DNA from: Gammaproteobacteria bacterium
GTDB lineage: Bacteria > Pseudomonadota > Gammaproteobacteria > Steroidobacterales > Foliamicaceae
Reading direction: 5' to 3'
Length of the DNA stretch: 64,000 nucleotides
NCBI GenBank assembly: GCA_011523505.1
Contig: WTGP01000026.1
Span: 62,001-126,000, forward strand
The translations under genes and the position numbers were made by a program. The notes under the pieces are model-generated. The model saw only the letters and a program-made list of their open reading frames with translations. It did not search any database and was not told the DNA's origin. Position 1 is the stretch's first letter, and each line of letters opens with the position of its first letter. Of the stretch, positions 1-8,870 are shown one piece after another.

Positions 1-254
1 TCCGCGAGGTATTCGGCGCGCTGGCGGCCCAGCTTGACCGTCGCGACGCCCAGGACAACCTGGAAGCCGGGCAGGCGCTTAAGAATTCCGGGCTCGAATA
101 CCTGGCTCCGACGTCCGACGAAGTTCTCCGCTGGCGCCAGGCATTCGGTCAAATCTACCCCGAACTGGTGCGTGAAGCGGGGATGTCACGCGACATGCAT
201 GAAGAAATCATGCAGACGCTGCACGATTTCCGCGGCGAATCGGGATCCGGCTGA
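1..254 (+). CDS. dctP: TRAP transporter substrate-binding protein, C-terminal fragment
   Basis: This is the 3' end of a gene cut by the window edge, read in the frame of bases 3, 6 and so on. It ends at TGA 252-254 and gives about 83 residues finishing in ...MHEEIMQTLHDFRGESGSG. The ORF track misses it because no start lies inside the window. It is mostly helical and polar, which fits the C-terminal helices of a DctP-type periplasmic receptor. The assignment rests mainly on context, because the two TRAP membrane subunits follow directly. In that family the receptor binds a carboxylate-type ligand in the periplasm and delivers it to the permease. The ligand cannot be inferred from this fragment. 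Confidence 0.7.
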   Translation, partial: REVFGALAAQLDRRDAQDNLEAGQALKNSGLEYLAPTSDEVLRWRQAFGQIYPELVREAGMSRDMHEEIMQTLHDFRGESGSG

Positions 255-289
255 TCCACGTGCCGCACTGGCGCTGACGCGAGTATCCA

Positions 290-805
290 GTGACGGGCAG
301 GGCGGGAAAGAGGGCCGGGCTGCTGCTGACCGGCCTGCTGGCCACTTTCCTGGGCGCCATGCTCGTTCTGGCGGCGGCGCAGATCCTTTGGCGCAACGTC
401 TTTCGCATGTCGATTCCGTACAGCGAGCAGGTGCTGGAATGGTTGGTGCTCTGGATTGCGTTGCTGGGCGCGATGGCAGCCAGCATCGGCAGCCGCCACA
501 TCACGATAGACGCACTCTCGCAGGTGCTCTCGGAATCGGCCCGCAGATGGGTGGGCGTGGCGGCGCAGTTTTTCGCACTGGTCGCCTGCGTGGCGCTGTT
601 ACTGATCTGCGGGGCCTATTGGCTGGACACCATGAGCTATGGCGAAACCACGCTGGGCGGACTCCCGCGATGGGCATTTGAGGTCATTCTGCCGGTTGCC
701 TTTGCCGTGATGGCGGGCGCCCACCTCGCTCACATGGTTTCGCTGCTGCGGCACGGGCGCCTCGCCGGGGGCGCGGGAACGGCCGTCCCTCCGAAGGCGG
801 ATTGA
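290..805 (+). CDS. dctQ: TRAP transporter small permease subunit (DctQ family)
   Basis: The 171-residue protein has four hydrophobic segments (roughly residues 10-30, 45-65, 88-108 and 125-147), the usual DctQ topology and length. The motif LEWLVLWIALLGAM in the second helix is typical of the family. DctQ helps the large DctM subunit drive sodium-coupled uptake of substrate delivered by the periplasmic receptor. The GTG start at 290 gives the expected N-terminus but has no strong ribosome site; the receptor gene ends 36 bases upstream, so translational coupling is plausible. The dctM gene begins 4 bases after its stop. Confidence 0.9.
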   Translation: MTGRAGKRAGLLLTGLLATFLGAMLVLAAAQILWRNVFRMSIPYSEQVLEWLVLWIALLGAMAASIGSRHITIDALSQVLSESARRWVGVAAQFFALVACVALLLICGAYWLDTMSYGETTLGGLPRWAFEVILPVAFAVMAGAHLAHMVSLLRHGRLAGGAGTAVPPKAD

Positions 806-809
806 ACCC

Positions 810-2063
810 ATGCACTGGCTTGTTCTGGGGTTGCTGGCCATTTTGGGAGTGCCGCTCTTCGCGATCATCGCGGGCGGAGCGATGCTCGGCTACCTGAGCG
901 CAGACATTCCCCTGGCCTCCATCGCCATCGAAATACTGGGCGTGGCGACGCTGCCTGCGCTGGTCGCCATTCCCCTGTTCTGCTTCGCCGGATACGTGCT
1001 GGCGGAGAGCCCGGCGCCGAAGCTGCTGGTGCGCCTGAGCGAAGCCCTGGTGGGGTGGATGCCCGGGGGCCTGGCGGTTTTCGCGTTGGCCGTCTGCGCG
1101 CTGTTCACGGCATTCACGGGCGCGTCCGGCATCACCATCATCGCGATGGGCGCCTTGCTCTATCCGGCGCTGAAACAGGCGCGCTACCCGGAGGGATTTT
1201 CCCTAGGGCTGGTCACCACCGGCGGCAGCCTGGGGCTGCTGTTCGCGCCTTCCCTGCCTTTGATTCTCTACGGCGTCGTCTCCGAAACCCGCATCGACTC
1301 GCTGTTCAGGGCCGGCGTGCTGCCCGGCCTGGCCATGATCGTTCTCCTTGCCGCGTACTGCCTGTGGGTCAACCGCAGCGAACGCCGGCCGCTTTCCAGC
1401 TTCGATTGGCGCGAGGTCGCCGGCGCGGTCAGGGCCGCCGGCTGGGAGCTGCCGTTGCCGGTTATCGTGCTGGGCGGCATCTATTCCGGCTACTTCGCGA
1501 TTTCCGAGGCGGCGGCGGTCACGGCGCTCTACGTCGTGATCGTGGAAGTGTTCATCCGCCGCGCCATTCCGCTTTCGCGCCTGCCGCTGATCATGCGCGA
1601 TTCGATGACGCTGGTGGGCGGGATACTGCTGATCCTGGCCGTATCGCTGGCGTCCACCAACCTGATGATCGACGCCGAGGTGCCCCAGCGGCTGCTGGCG
1701 GTGGTGGGCGAGGTCGTGAGCGGACCCGTGACCTTCATGCTGGCCTTGCTGGTGTTCCTGCTGATCCTGGGCGCTTTCCTGGACATCTTCTCCGCCATCG
1801 TGCTGGTCGTGCCGCTGATCCTCCCGGTCGCGGCCCAGTTCGGCGTGCACCCGGTCCACCTGGGCATCATTTTCCTGGCGACCATGCAGCTGGGTTACCT
1901 TACGCCCCCCGTGGGTCTTAACCTGTTCATTGCGAGCTACCGGTTCGAGCAGCCGATCGTTCGCGTTTACCTGGCCAGCCTGCCGTTTCTGCTGGTGCTC
2001 ATGGCAGCGGTGCTGCTGATCGCATTCTGGCCCTCGCTTTCCCTGTGGATGATCGGAACATGA
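810..2063 (+). CDS. dctM: TRAP transporter large permease subunit (DctM family)
   Basis: A 417-residue, almost wholly hydrophobic protein with about 12 membrane segments, the normal DctM length. The segment AFTGASGITIIAMGALLYPALK and the C-terminal PPVGLNLFI motif are hallmarks of the family. It forms the ion-coupled channel of the TRAP importer together with DctQ. Its TGA overlaps the ATG of the next gene (ATGA at 2060-2063), so the secreted dehydrogenase downstream is probably translated from the same message. The substrate is unknown; the adjoining sorbosone-dehydrogenase-like protein makes a sugar-acid or related polyol derivative possible, but this is only inference. Confidence 0.93.
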   Translation: MHWLVLGLLAILGVPLFAIIAGGAMLGYLSADIPLASIAIEILGVATLPALVAIPLFCFAGYVLAESPAPKLLVRLSEALVGWMPGGLAVFALAVCALFTAFTGASGITIIAMGALLYPALKQARYPEGFSLGLVTTGGSLGLLFAPSLPLILYGVVSETRIDSLFRAGVLPGLAMIVLLAAYCLWVNRSERRPLSSFDWREVAGAVRAAGWELPLPVIVLGGIYSGYFAISEAAAVTALYVVIVEVFIRRAIPLSRLPLIMRDSMTLVGGILLILAVSLASTNLMIDAEVPQRLLAVVGEVVSGPVTFMLALLVFLLILGAFLDIFSAIVLVVPLILPVAAQFGVHPVHLGIIFLATMQLGYLTPPVGLNLFIASYRFEQPIVRVYLASLPFLLVLMAAVLLIAFWPSLSLWMIGT

Positions 2064-3160
2064 TTCGTAAAACAACCCTTGCATTGTGCGCCCCTGCGGT
2101 GCTCGCGTTCGCCGCCGGAGGGGCGCACGCGGACCTTGATTTGCGTGAAATACGCCTGCCGCCGGGCTTCGAGATCGAGGAGTACGTGAGCGGCTTGCGA
2201 AACGCCCGCGGGCTCGCGATCGGCGAGAACGGCACGCTGTTCGTCGGCACCCGCAACGTCGGTAAGGTGTACGCGGTGCGTAATCCGGGCGGACCCGGCC
2301 AGGAGACCATCGAACTGGCCTCGCGCCTGCTCCTGCCCAACGGCGTGGCGGTGCGCGGTTCCTCGCTGTTCGTGGCGGAAGTTCACCGCATTCTGGAATA
2401 CGAGAACATCGAACAGCGGCTCGGGGAGGACATCAGCCCCACGGTGTTTCATGACGGCCTTCCCACCGCCCGGCATCACGGCTGGCGGGCCATGGGCTTT
2501 GCGCCCGACGGCTGGCTGTACGTGGCGGTGGGCGCTCCCTGCAACGTTTGCGACAGCTATGCGACGATCGAGCGTATTCCGGCGCAAGGCGGCGAACGCG
2601 AGGTCTATGCGCGGGGCGTGCGCAACAGCGTGGGTCTGGCCTGGCACCCGGAAACCGGCGAGCTCTGGTTCACGGAAAACGGACGGGACCTGATGGGCGA
2701 CGACATTCCACCGTGCGAGCTGAACCATGCCCCGCGGCCCGGCATGCACTTCGGTTTCCCTTTCTGTCATGGAACGGACATCCCCGAACCTGACGCAAAA
2801 TGGGCGGCGCTGGGCGAATGCGCTTCGGCCACGCCGCCGGCACAGGAACTGGGGCCTCATACCGCGCCGGTGGGCCTCACTTTCTACACCGGCGACGCCT
2901 TTCCCGCCGGATACAAGGGGCGGCTGTTCATCGCCGAGCACGGCAGCTGGAACCGCAGCGAGAAGATCGGCTACCGGGTGATGATGCTGGAGCTCGAGGG
3001 CAATGAAGTCGTGAGCTACGAGCCGTTCGCGGAGGGCTGGCTGCGCGGCGAGGAGACGCTCGGACGGCCGGCTTACGTCATCGAGGATCGCGACGGCAAT
3101 CTGCTGATCAGCGACGACCACCGCGGCGTCGTATACCGCGTCCGCTACACCGGCGCCTGA
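2060..3160 (+). CDS. Exported sorbosone dehydrogenase-like beta-propeller (PQQ-type)
   Basis: I place the start at ATG 2060, which overlaps the dctM stop. The ORF-track start (GTG 2045) would put five extra residues before a clean signal peptide ending near residue 24 (GGAHA). The mature part has the repeating blade pattern of the glucose/sorbosone dehydrogenase family, with LPNGVAV, WHPETGELWFTENGRD and a conserved HFGFPFCHG segment. Members oxidise sugars or aldehydes in the periplasm, often with PQQ. Co-transcription with a TRAP importer suggests that it pre-processes the imported substrate. The family also contains non-catalytic propellers, so the reaction is not certain. Confidence 0.8.
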   Translation: MIRKTTLALCAPAVLAFAAGGAHADLDLREIRLPPGFEIEEYVSGLRNARGLAIGENGTLFVGTRNVGKVYAVRNPGGPGQETIELASRLLLPNGVAVRGSSLFVAEVHRILEYENIEQRLGEDISPTVFHDGLPTARHHGWRAMGFAPDGWLYVAVGAPCNVCDSYATIERIPAQGGEREVYARGVRNSVGLAWHPETGELWFTENGRDLMGDDIPPCELNHAPRPGMHFGFPFCHGTDIPEPDAKWAALGECASATPPAQELGPHTAPVGLTFYTGDAFPAGYKGRLFIAEHGSWNRSEKIGYRVMMLELEGNEVVSYEPFAEGWLRGEETLGRPAYVIEDRDGNLLISDDHRGVVYRVRYTGA

Positions 3161-3210
3161 CGGGGCGTATCCGGTACACTAGGCGCCGCAATTCTGAGGA
3201 GTAAAAGCTC

Positions 3211-5064
3211 ATGATCGGGAAGATATTTCGTGCTATCTGGACGGGTGTCGACGGTTTTCGCAAGGTCATCCACCTGGTCCTGATGATTTTCGTGTTCGTT
3301 TTGATGCTGGCGGCGCTGGGATCGGGCCCGACGGCAGTGAATATCAAGGACGGCACCGTCCTGCTCCTGAATCCCTCGGGCGTGCTGGTGCATGAACTCA
3401 GCGCCGGAGAGCTTGATCTGGAATTGCTGCGCATGAACGACGACCCGCCGCCCGAAACGCTGGTAAGGGACGTGGTGCGGGCGCTTCGGCACGCCGCGGG
3501 AGACGACCGGATCGCGGGCGTGCTGGTGGACATCGACGGCCTGGCCGGCGGCGGCTTCACCAAGTTGCAGGACATCGCCGCGGCGATGCGCGAGTTTCGC
3601 GAGTCGGGCAAACCCATGATCAGCTATTCGAGCTGGTACGGACAAAGCGGCTATCTGCTGGCGTCGCAGGCGGACGAGGTGTTCGTGCACGACTACGGCG
3701 GGGTGGACATCCGGGGCATGGGCCGCTGGCGGATGTACTACGCCGAAATGTTCAAGAAACTCGGCATCGATCCGCACGTGTTCCGGATAGGCGAGTACAA
3801 GTCCTTCGTCGAGCCTTATTTCCGCAACAGCATGTCCGACGAGGACCGGCAGAGCGCCGAGCAGTGGCTGGGCGCGCTTTGGGGCGAGTATCAGCGCGAG
3901 GTTACCGGGGCCCGGGAGCTGGCCGCGGACGCGCTGGACCAGTACGCGGCGAACCTGACCGAGGCCCTGGAGGCCGCCGGGGGCGACCTGGCGCGGGTCA
4001 ACCTCGAGGCCGGCCTGATCGATGCGATACACAACGATGAGACCTTCACGGAATACATGAAGGAGCGCTTCGGCGATTCCGACGACGGCGAATACCACAA
4101 GGTGGGGTTCGCGAACTACCTTACGGTGGCCGACCGCGAGAACCCGCCGTACTCCGACGACGAAAACAAGGTGGGCGTGGTCGTGGTGGCCGGTCCCATC
4201 ATTGACGGCAGCGCCGGTCCCGGCGCCGCCGCCGGCGACAGCATCGCCAAGCTGGTCCGCCATGCCGCCGAGGAGGACGATATCAAGGCGCTGGTTTTGC
4301 AGGTGGACAGCCCCGGAGGCAGCGCGTTCGCGTCCGAAGTGATTTCGGGCGCGGTCGCGACCGTTTCCGCAGCGGGCAAGCCGGTCGTGGTTTCCATGAG
4401 CAGCGTGGCGGCATCCGGCGGTTACTACGTGGCCGCGGAGGCCGACGAAATCTGGGCGTATTCGGGAACCATTACCGGATCGATCGGCGTGGGCGCGGTG
4501 TTCTTTACCGCACCGAAACTGCTGGAGCGCATCGGCTTTACCGAGGACGGCCTGGGAACCACGCCGTTGTCGGAACAGGGGCGCATCGGCGCGGACCTGG
4601 ACGAAGGCCTGCGCCGGCAGGTGGACGCGCAGATCGGCAGGGTCTACGATCGGTTCGTGGGCCACGTATCCCAGGGACGGGGACTGACGTTTGAAGAAGT
4701 GGACGATATCGGCCGCGGCCGCGTCTGGATCGGCTCCGACGCCGCGTCCATCAACCTCGTTGACCATATCGGCACGCTGAAAGACGCGGCCGAGAGCGCC
4801 GCCGGGCTGGCCGGCCTGGAAGAGGGCAATTACAGCGTGGAGCGGATCAATCGCAAGCGCCCGTTCTTCACCGGCCTGAGCGAATTCTTCCAGTTGCGGC
4901 TGGCGAGGCTCCAGCAAAGGCTGGGCATGGGTTCGGAGCCGGACCGGTTCATGGACGCGGTCCAGCAGGCGCGAAAGATATTGAACGCCGAACTGGACCA
5001 ACTCGCGCAGCTCAACGATCCGCGCGGCTTCTACTACCATTGCGGAACCTGCGCCGCCTATTGA
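3211..5064 (+). CDS. sppA: Signal peptide peptidase SppA, 67K tandem type
   Basis: This 617-residue protein has the tandem-domain length of the Escherichia coli-type enzyme. One N-terminal membrane anchor (about residues 20-36) is followed by two SppA/ClpP-fold halves. The split catalytic dyad is visible: Lys197 in RIGEYKSFVEPY of the first half and Ser402 in the AASGGYYVA motif of the second. SppA degrades cleaved signal peptides in the inner membrane from the periplasmic side. A strong GAGGAG ribosome site lies about 12 bases before the ATG. It is followed after 12 bases by an ABC transporter pair but need not work with it. Confidence 0.95.
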   Translation: MIGKIFRAIWTGVDGFRKVIHLVLMIFVFVLMLAALGSGPTAVNIKDGTVLLLNPSGVLVHELSAGELDLELLRMNDDPPPETLVRDVVRALRHAAGDDRIAGVLVDIDGLAGGGFTKLQDIAAAMREFRESGKPMISYSSWYGQSGYLLASQADEVFVHDYGGVDIRGMGRWRMYYAEMFKKLGIDPHVFRIGEYKSFVEPYFRNSMSDEDRQSAEQWLGALWGEYQREVTGARELAADALDQYAANLTEALEAAGGDLARVNLEAGLIDAIHNDETFTEYMKERFGDSDDGEYHKVGFANYLTVADRENPPYSDDENKVGVVVVAGPIIDGSAGPGAAAGDSIAKLVRHAAEEDDIKALVLQVDSPGGSAFASEVISGAVATVSAAGKPVVVSMSSVAASGGYYVAAEADEIWAYSGTITGSIGVGAVFFTAPKLLERIGFTEDGLGTTPLSEQGRIGADLDEGLRRQVDAQIGRVYDRFVGHVSQGRGLTFEEVDDIGRGRVWIGSDAASINLVDHIGTLKDAAESAAGLAGLEEGNYSVERINRKRPFFTGLSEFFQLRLARLQQRLGMGSEPDRFMDAVQQARKILNAELDQLAQLNDPRGFYYHCGTCAAY

Positions 5065-5076
5065 GCAGCGACTGAC

Positions 5077-5820
5077 ATGCTGGTAGCCGACAACGTCACT
5101 TACAGCTACTGGGGACAGGCCCGGCCGGCCGTGGCCCAGGCGAAGTTGCAGGTTGCGCCCGGCACGATCGTCGCGCTGGTTGGCCCCAACGGCGCAGGCA
5201 AGACAACGCTCATCCATTGCCTTGCCGGCCTGTTCGAGCCGGAAGCGGGTTCCGTACGCAGTGAAGATGGCGATGTGCGCGCGGATTTGCGCCGGCACCG
5301 GGCGCGGACCGGGTTTCTCTCCGAGCACTATGGCCTGTATTCCGGGCTGACGGCGCGCCAGAGCATGGAATACGCCGCTCAGTCACGGGCGCGGGCATTC
5401 CCCGAGTTGCTGTTTCCGGCCGCCCGTAGCGAAGCGATCGAACAGGTGGCGGAAGAGTGCATGGTGGCGGACCTTCTGGACATGGAGCTGGACTCGCTTT
5501 CGCGCGGCCAGCGGCAGCTCCTGGCAATCGCCGAGGTGGAGGTTTCCCGTCCTCCGCTGCTGTTGCTTGACGAGCCGGCGTCGGGCCTGGACCCGGACCA
5601 CCGCGAACGACTGGCCGCCAGGCTGGGACAGTTGAGGGAAAGCGGCCGGGCCGTGCTCGTGTCCTCTCACATCCTGGCGGAACTGGAGGAGTACGCGACC
5701 GACCTTGTCGTGATGCAGGAAGGGGCGACGCTGCCCCAACAGAGCGGGTTGGCTCCGGGCAGTCTGCGGGACGTGTATCACCAGGTGCGCGAACAGGCGC
5801 GTGAAATTCCCCATGACTGA
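5077..5820 (+). CDS. ABC transporter ATP-binding protein
   Basis: A 247-residue ATPase with Walker A GPNGAGKT (residues 36-43), signature LSRGQRQL and Walker B LLLLDEPAS followed by the switch histidine in SSHIL. The arrangement is that of CcmA/NatA-like exporters that pair with one hydrophobic partner. The last codons overlap the start of the permease gene (ATG 5813, stop 5818-5820), so the two are almost certainly made as one transporter. The substrate is not predictable. SppA just upstream hints at an envelope-related role, but that is inference. Confidence 0.9.
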   Translation: MLVADNVTYSYWGQARPAVAQAKLQVAPGTIVALVGPNGAGKTTLIHCLAGLFEPEAGSVRSEDGDVRADLRRHRARTGFLSEHYGLYSGLTARQSMEYAAQSRARAFPELLFPAARSEAIEQVAEECMVADLLDMELDSLSRGQRQLLAIAEVEVSRPPLLLLDEPASGLDPDHRERLAARLGQLRESGRAVLVSSHILAELEEYATDLVVMQEGATLPQQSGLAPGSLRDVYHQVREQAREIPHD

Positions 5821-7243
5821 GTTGCTTGCCCGCGTGAATCCGGAACTGCTGCGTGGATGGCGTGCCGAGGCCACCCGATTGCGCCTGGCGATCACGCTGC
5901 TTCTTTCGGCGGGAGTGGCCTGGTGCATCCAACTGGCCTGGGACTGGGGCGCCCTGGGACGTGCGGGAGCTCTTGCATTCGGTGTCCTGAGCCTTGTCGT
6001 TACCCCAATCCGGATCGTCGGCGCCATAGCGGAAGAACACAATCGCCATACCTGGCAGCGTCAGCGCATGAGTGCGCTCAGCCCGGCCCAGTTGATGCTG
6101 GGAAAGGCGTTCGGTTCCACCGGCCTCACGGACCTGGCGGCGCTCTGCGCGCTGGTCTGCTGGGGTCTCGGCGTGTACATGCCGGCGGACAGCTTTCCGT
6201 TGCTTGGCGGGCAGCCCGAGGAGATGATCCGGGAAGTGCAGCGAGTGATTCGCGAAGGCTTCCCGCTGGACGCATGGCTATTGGTTTGCGCGAATATGTT
6301 CGCGCGCTTTCTGGCCCTGGCGCTGGCAATACGAAATTGTGACCGTTCCACGGCGGCTCGCGGCCGGTCGTTCGTCGTTGCCATTCTGCTGTCGCTACTC
6401 CTGACCAGCCCGCTGACAGCGCTGAAGGAGGGACTGACCGGACGGCTGGCGCAGGATATGCCCGACTCGCCAATGTGGTTTGGCTTGCTCCCAATGGACA
6501 ACGACGCCTTTTGGGCGCTCAGCGGGCTTGTGTTCGTCGCGCTGGCCTCCTGCTGGTGCTGGTGTGCGGCCCGCGAAACCCTGAGCGGCGGCCGCTTCGC
6601 AGTCGAAGCCGTTGCGGTCAGCCTCGGCCTGGGGCTGTGGTGGGCCGGCACGGCTTACGCGGCCGGAGCCACAGCAGATTTCGTCTTGATCGAGGCGGGT
6701 TACGGACCCGGGAGGATCGCGACCGCGGCCTTGCTGCTGGTCCTGGTTGCCAGCGCATATCTTTGGGGTGTGGCGGAACGAGTGGACCGCCGCCGGGCGC
6801 GGGAATTTCTCGCCGCGCCGAGTCTCGTCTCCGCTCCGGCCTGGCTGCTGATACTCCTGATGGCGGCCGTCACCGTTGCGGTGCACCTGGTTACAGGGGC
6901 CTTCTCGGAATCCGACGAACTTGGCTACGTGCAGCTCAATTTCTGGGCGGTGGGTCTGCTGGGATTCCTGGTGAGGGACATGGGTATTCTGTTCCTGGTG
7001 CTGGCCGGGCGTGTAAAGCGCTGGCCGGAGCTGGCCGCGCTGGCCTCCTGGCTGGTTCTCGGGCTGTTCCTTCCCGGCGCCCTGGCCGGCGCGGATGCCG
7101 TGGTTGGGGATTTTGAGCTGTACCTGCTGTTCTCGCCCATTTCGATCGAACAATCTACCGGAAGTCTCGTTATTGCGGCGCTTTCGGCCTGGACTCAGGC
7201 TGCCCTGATGGCCGGATGGCTGGTCTGGCGCAGCCGCTCATAG
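5813..7243 (+). CDS. ABC transporter permease-like membrane protein
   Basis: The start is chosen at ATG 5813 (MTELLARVNPELLRGWRAEATRLR), overlapping the ATPase stop. The GTG at 5801 in the ORF track adds only four residues. The 476-residue product has about 10-12 hydrophobic segments and a short cytoplasmic N-terminus like ABC-2-type permeases. No family-specific motif is obvious, so the permease assignment rests on topology and on coupling to the ATP-binding gene. The protein is longer than a simple six-helix ABC-2 subunit, so two permease units may be fused in one chain. Confidence 0.75.
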   Translation: MTELLARVNPELLRGWRAEATRLRLAITLLLSAGVAWCIQLAWDWGALGRAGALAFGVLSLVVTPIRIVGAIAEEHNRHTWQRQRMSALSPAQLMLGKAFGSTGLTDLAALCALVCWGLGVYMPADSFPLLGGQPEEMIREVQRVIREGFPLDAWLLVCANMFARFLALALAIRNCDRSTAARGRSFVVAILLSLLLTSPLTALKEGLTGRLAQDMPDSPMWFGLLPMDNDAFWALSGLVFVALASCWCWCAARETLSGGRFAVEAVAVSLGLGLWWAGTAYAAGATADFVLIEAGYGPGRIATAALLLVLVASAYLWGVAERVDRRRAREFLAAPSLVSAPAWLLILLMAAVTVAVHLVTGAFSESDELGYVQLNFWAVGLLGFLVRDMGILFLVLAGRVKRWPELAALASWLVLGLFLPGALAGADAVVGDFELYLLFSPISIEQSTGSLVIAALSAWTQAALMAGWLVWRSRS

Positions 7244-7256
7244 GGGAGCAGCGAAG

Positions 7257-8087
7257 ATGCCCACGGCTACACGACGAGCATTTGTTGGGGCGGCCATAGC
7301 GGCCGCGGGACTGCAGGGTGCGGGGGCGCATGAGCGTCCTGAGGACAGTGTCCTGTTCGTGCTGGTGCACGGCACCGGCCACGGCGGCTGGTGCTGGAAG
7401 TTCGTTCGCGACATCCTTAATGAACAGGGGCACCGTGTCTACACGCCCACGTTGACCGGCTGCGGCGAACGCTCGCACCTGCTTCATCCCGACATCGGGC
7501 TGGAGCTGCACATACAGGACATCGTGAACGTGCTCGAATGGGAAGAGCTCGAAAACGTGGTGCTGGTGGGTCATTCCTACGCCGGGCTGGTGATTTCCGG
7601 CGTGGCGGACCGGGCCAAGGACCGGCTGCGCCACCTGGTCTATCTGGATGCAATCGTTCCCGGAGACGGAGACAGCCTGCTTTCGGCGCGCCGCGACGCC
7701 AGCGCCGAGGAAGTAGCTGCCAACAAGGAGATCTGGGGCCGAATTGCGCCGGACGGCGAGTATGTCATGGGCTTCTCCGCAACGATGTTCGGAATTCCCC
7801 CGGAGTCATCCAACGCGGCCTGGGTGGAGCGCAGACTCACGCCGCACCCGATCAAGAGCTGGCTGGACCCGGTGAAGTTCGAGAACGGCGGCGAGGAAGG
7901 CGTGCCCTGCACGTTCATCGAATGCACCGAGCCGGCCATGCCGGGCGCCGGCCTCAGCGCCCACGCCCAACACGCCAAAGACCATCCGGGCTGGCGCTAC
8001 GTGGAGCTGAAGACCGGCCACGACGCCATGGTGACGGAACCGCAGGCCTGCGCCGACCTGTTCCTGGCCGCCGCCCGTTCTTCCTGA
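7257..8087 (+). CDS. Alpha/beta hydrolase with N-terminal export signal (copy 1 of tandem pair)
   Basis: A 276-residue alpha/beta hydrolase with the oxyanion motif LVHGTGHGGWCW, nucleophile elbow GHSYAG (Ser107) and late histidine in TGHDAMV, which resembles the hydroxynitrile lyase/esterase (MenH-like, salicylate-esterase) branch. The first 24 residues contain twin arginines and an alanine-rich stretch (TRRAFVGAAIAAAG), so a Tat-type signal is likely. RBS GGGGAGC precedes the ATG. A near-copy of the whole mature domain follows immediately at 8084-8839, an evident tandem duplication. The substrate is unknown. Confidence 0.85.
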   Translation: MPTATRRAFVGAAIAAAGLQGAGAHERPEDSVLFVLVHGTGHGGWCWKFVRDILNEQGHRVYTPTLTGCGERSHLLHPDIGLELHIQDIVNVLEWEELENVVLVGHSYAGLVISGVADRAKDRLRHLVYLDAIVPGDGDSLLSARRDASAEEVAANKEIWGRIAPDGEYVMGFSATMFGIPPESSNAAWVERRLTPHPIKSWLDPVKFENGGEEGVPCTFIECTEPAMPGAGLSAHAQHAKDHPGWRYVELKTGHDAMVTEPQACADLFLAAARSS

Positions 8088-8839
8088 GCCTGGAAACGAT
8101 AACGTTCGTCCTCGTTCACGGCACCGGCCATGGCGGCTGGTGCTGGAAGCTCGTGCGCGACATCCTGGAAGGGCAGGGACATCGCGTCCACACGCCCACG
8201 CTGACCGGCTGCGGCGAACGCTCTCACCTGCTCCGTCCGGACATCGGGCTGGAGACGCACATTACCGACATCGTCAACGTGCTCGAATGGGAAGAGCTGG
8301 ACGACGTGGTGCTGGTCGGCCACTCCTACGGCGGATGCGTCGTTTCCGGTGTGGCGGACCGGGCCAAGGACCGGCTGCGGCACCTCGTGTACCTGGACAC
8401 GGTCATTCTGCGCGATGGCGAAAGCCTGGTCGGCTCACGCCGGCAGATGAGCGATACCGAGGGGGATGCGGATATCGAGCGCCGCCGGAGCATGGCGCCG
8501 GACGGCAAATACATCCTGGCGCGCTCCGGAGAGTTCTACGGAATTCCGCCCGAGCCCGCGGAAATCCTCGGGTGGGTGAACCGTAGGCTGACTCCGCATC
8601 CGCTGAAGAGCTGGCTGGAACCCGTGAAGTTCGAGAACGGCGGCGAACAAGGCATCCCCAGGACCTTCATCCGCTGCACAGACCCGGAAATGCCGTTCAG
8701 CGGAATAAGGGACCACGCGATGTTCGCGAAGGAGCACCCTGAATGGCGGTATGAGGAACTGGCCACCGGTCACGATGCGATGGTGACCGAGCCGCAGGCC
8801 TGCGCCGACCTGTTCCTGGCCGCCGCGCAGTCGTCGTAA
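8084..8839 (+). CDS. Alpha/beta hydrolase, copy 2 of tandem pair, apparent non-canonical CTG start
   Basis: This reading frame repeats copy 1 almost residue for residue: LVHGTGHGGWCWK, TGCGERSHLL, GHSYGG (nucleophile serine about residue 81), TGHDAMV and the ending ACADLFLAA. It lacks the export signal. The homologous part begins right after the stop of copy 1, but no in-frame ATG, GTG or TTG lies near it. The earliest candidates are CTG at 8084, forming a CTGA overlap with the stop of copy 1, or CTG at 8090. Alternatives are a frameshift fusion of the two copies (the frames differ by -1) or a sequence error. The 433-residue ORF in the track is the artefactual upstream extension of this frame through copy 1. 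The catalytic residues are intact, so it looks functional rather than decayed. Confidence 0.65.
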   Translation: MSLETITFVLVHGTGHGGWCWKLVRDILEGQGHRVHTPTLTGCGERSHLLRPDIGLETHITDIVNVLEWEELDDVVLVGHSYGGCVVSGVADRAKDRLRHLVYLDTVILRDGESLVGSRRQMSDTEGDADIERRRSMAPDGKYILARSGEFYGIPPEPAEILGWVNRRLTPHPLKSWLEPVKFENGGEQGIPRTFIRCTDPEMPFSGIRDHAMFAKEHPEWRYEELATGHDAMVTEPQACADLFLAAAQSS

Positions 8840-8858
8840 CCCTCGCGGCGTCCCGCCC
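8840..8858. repeat. Copy 1 of a 19-base intergenic repeat
   Basis: The sequence ccctcgcggcgtcccgccc is the exact reverse complement of bases 22268-22286. Both copies lie between convergent genes and both are followed on the + strand by CCCTCGCTCCC. A shared terminator or REP-like extragenic element is the simplest reading. Confidence 0.7.
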
Positions 8859-8870
8859 TCGCTCCCGTGA

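Noticed and set aside
1203-2084. Long minus-strand ORF (293 aa) opposite dctM
   Set aside because: It is a GC-rich shadow of a gene with clear family motifs on the plus strand, rich in Gln/His/Arg with no domain.
3145-5328. 727-aa minus-strand ORF opposite sppA
   Set aside because: Shadow of sppA and of the ABC ATPase start; biased composition and no recognisable motif.
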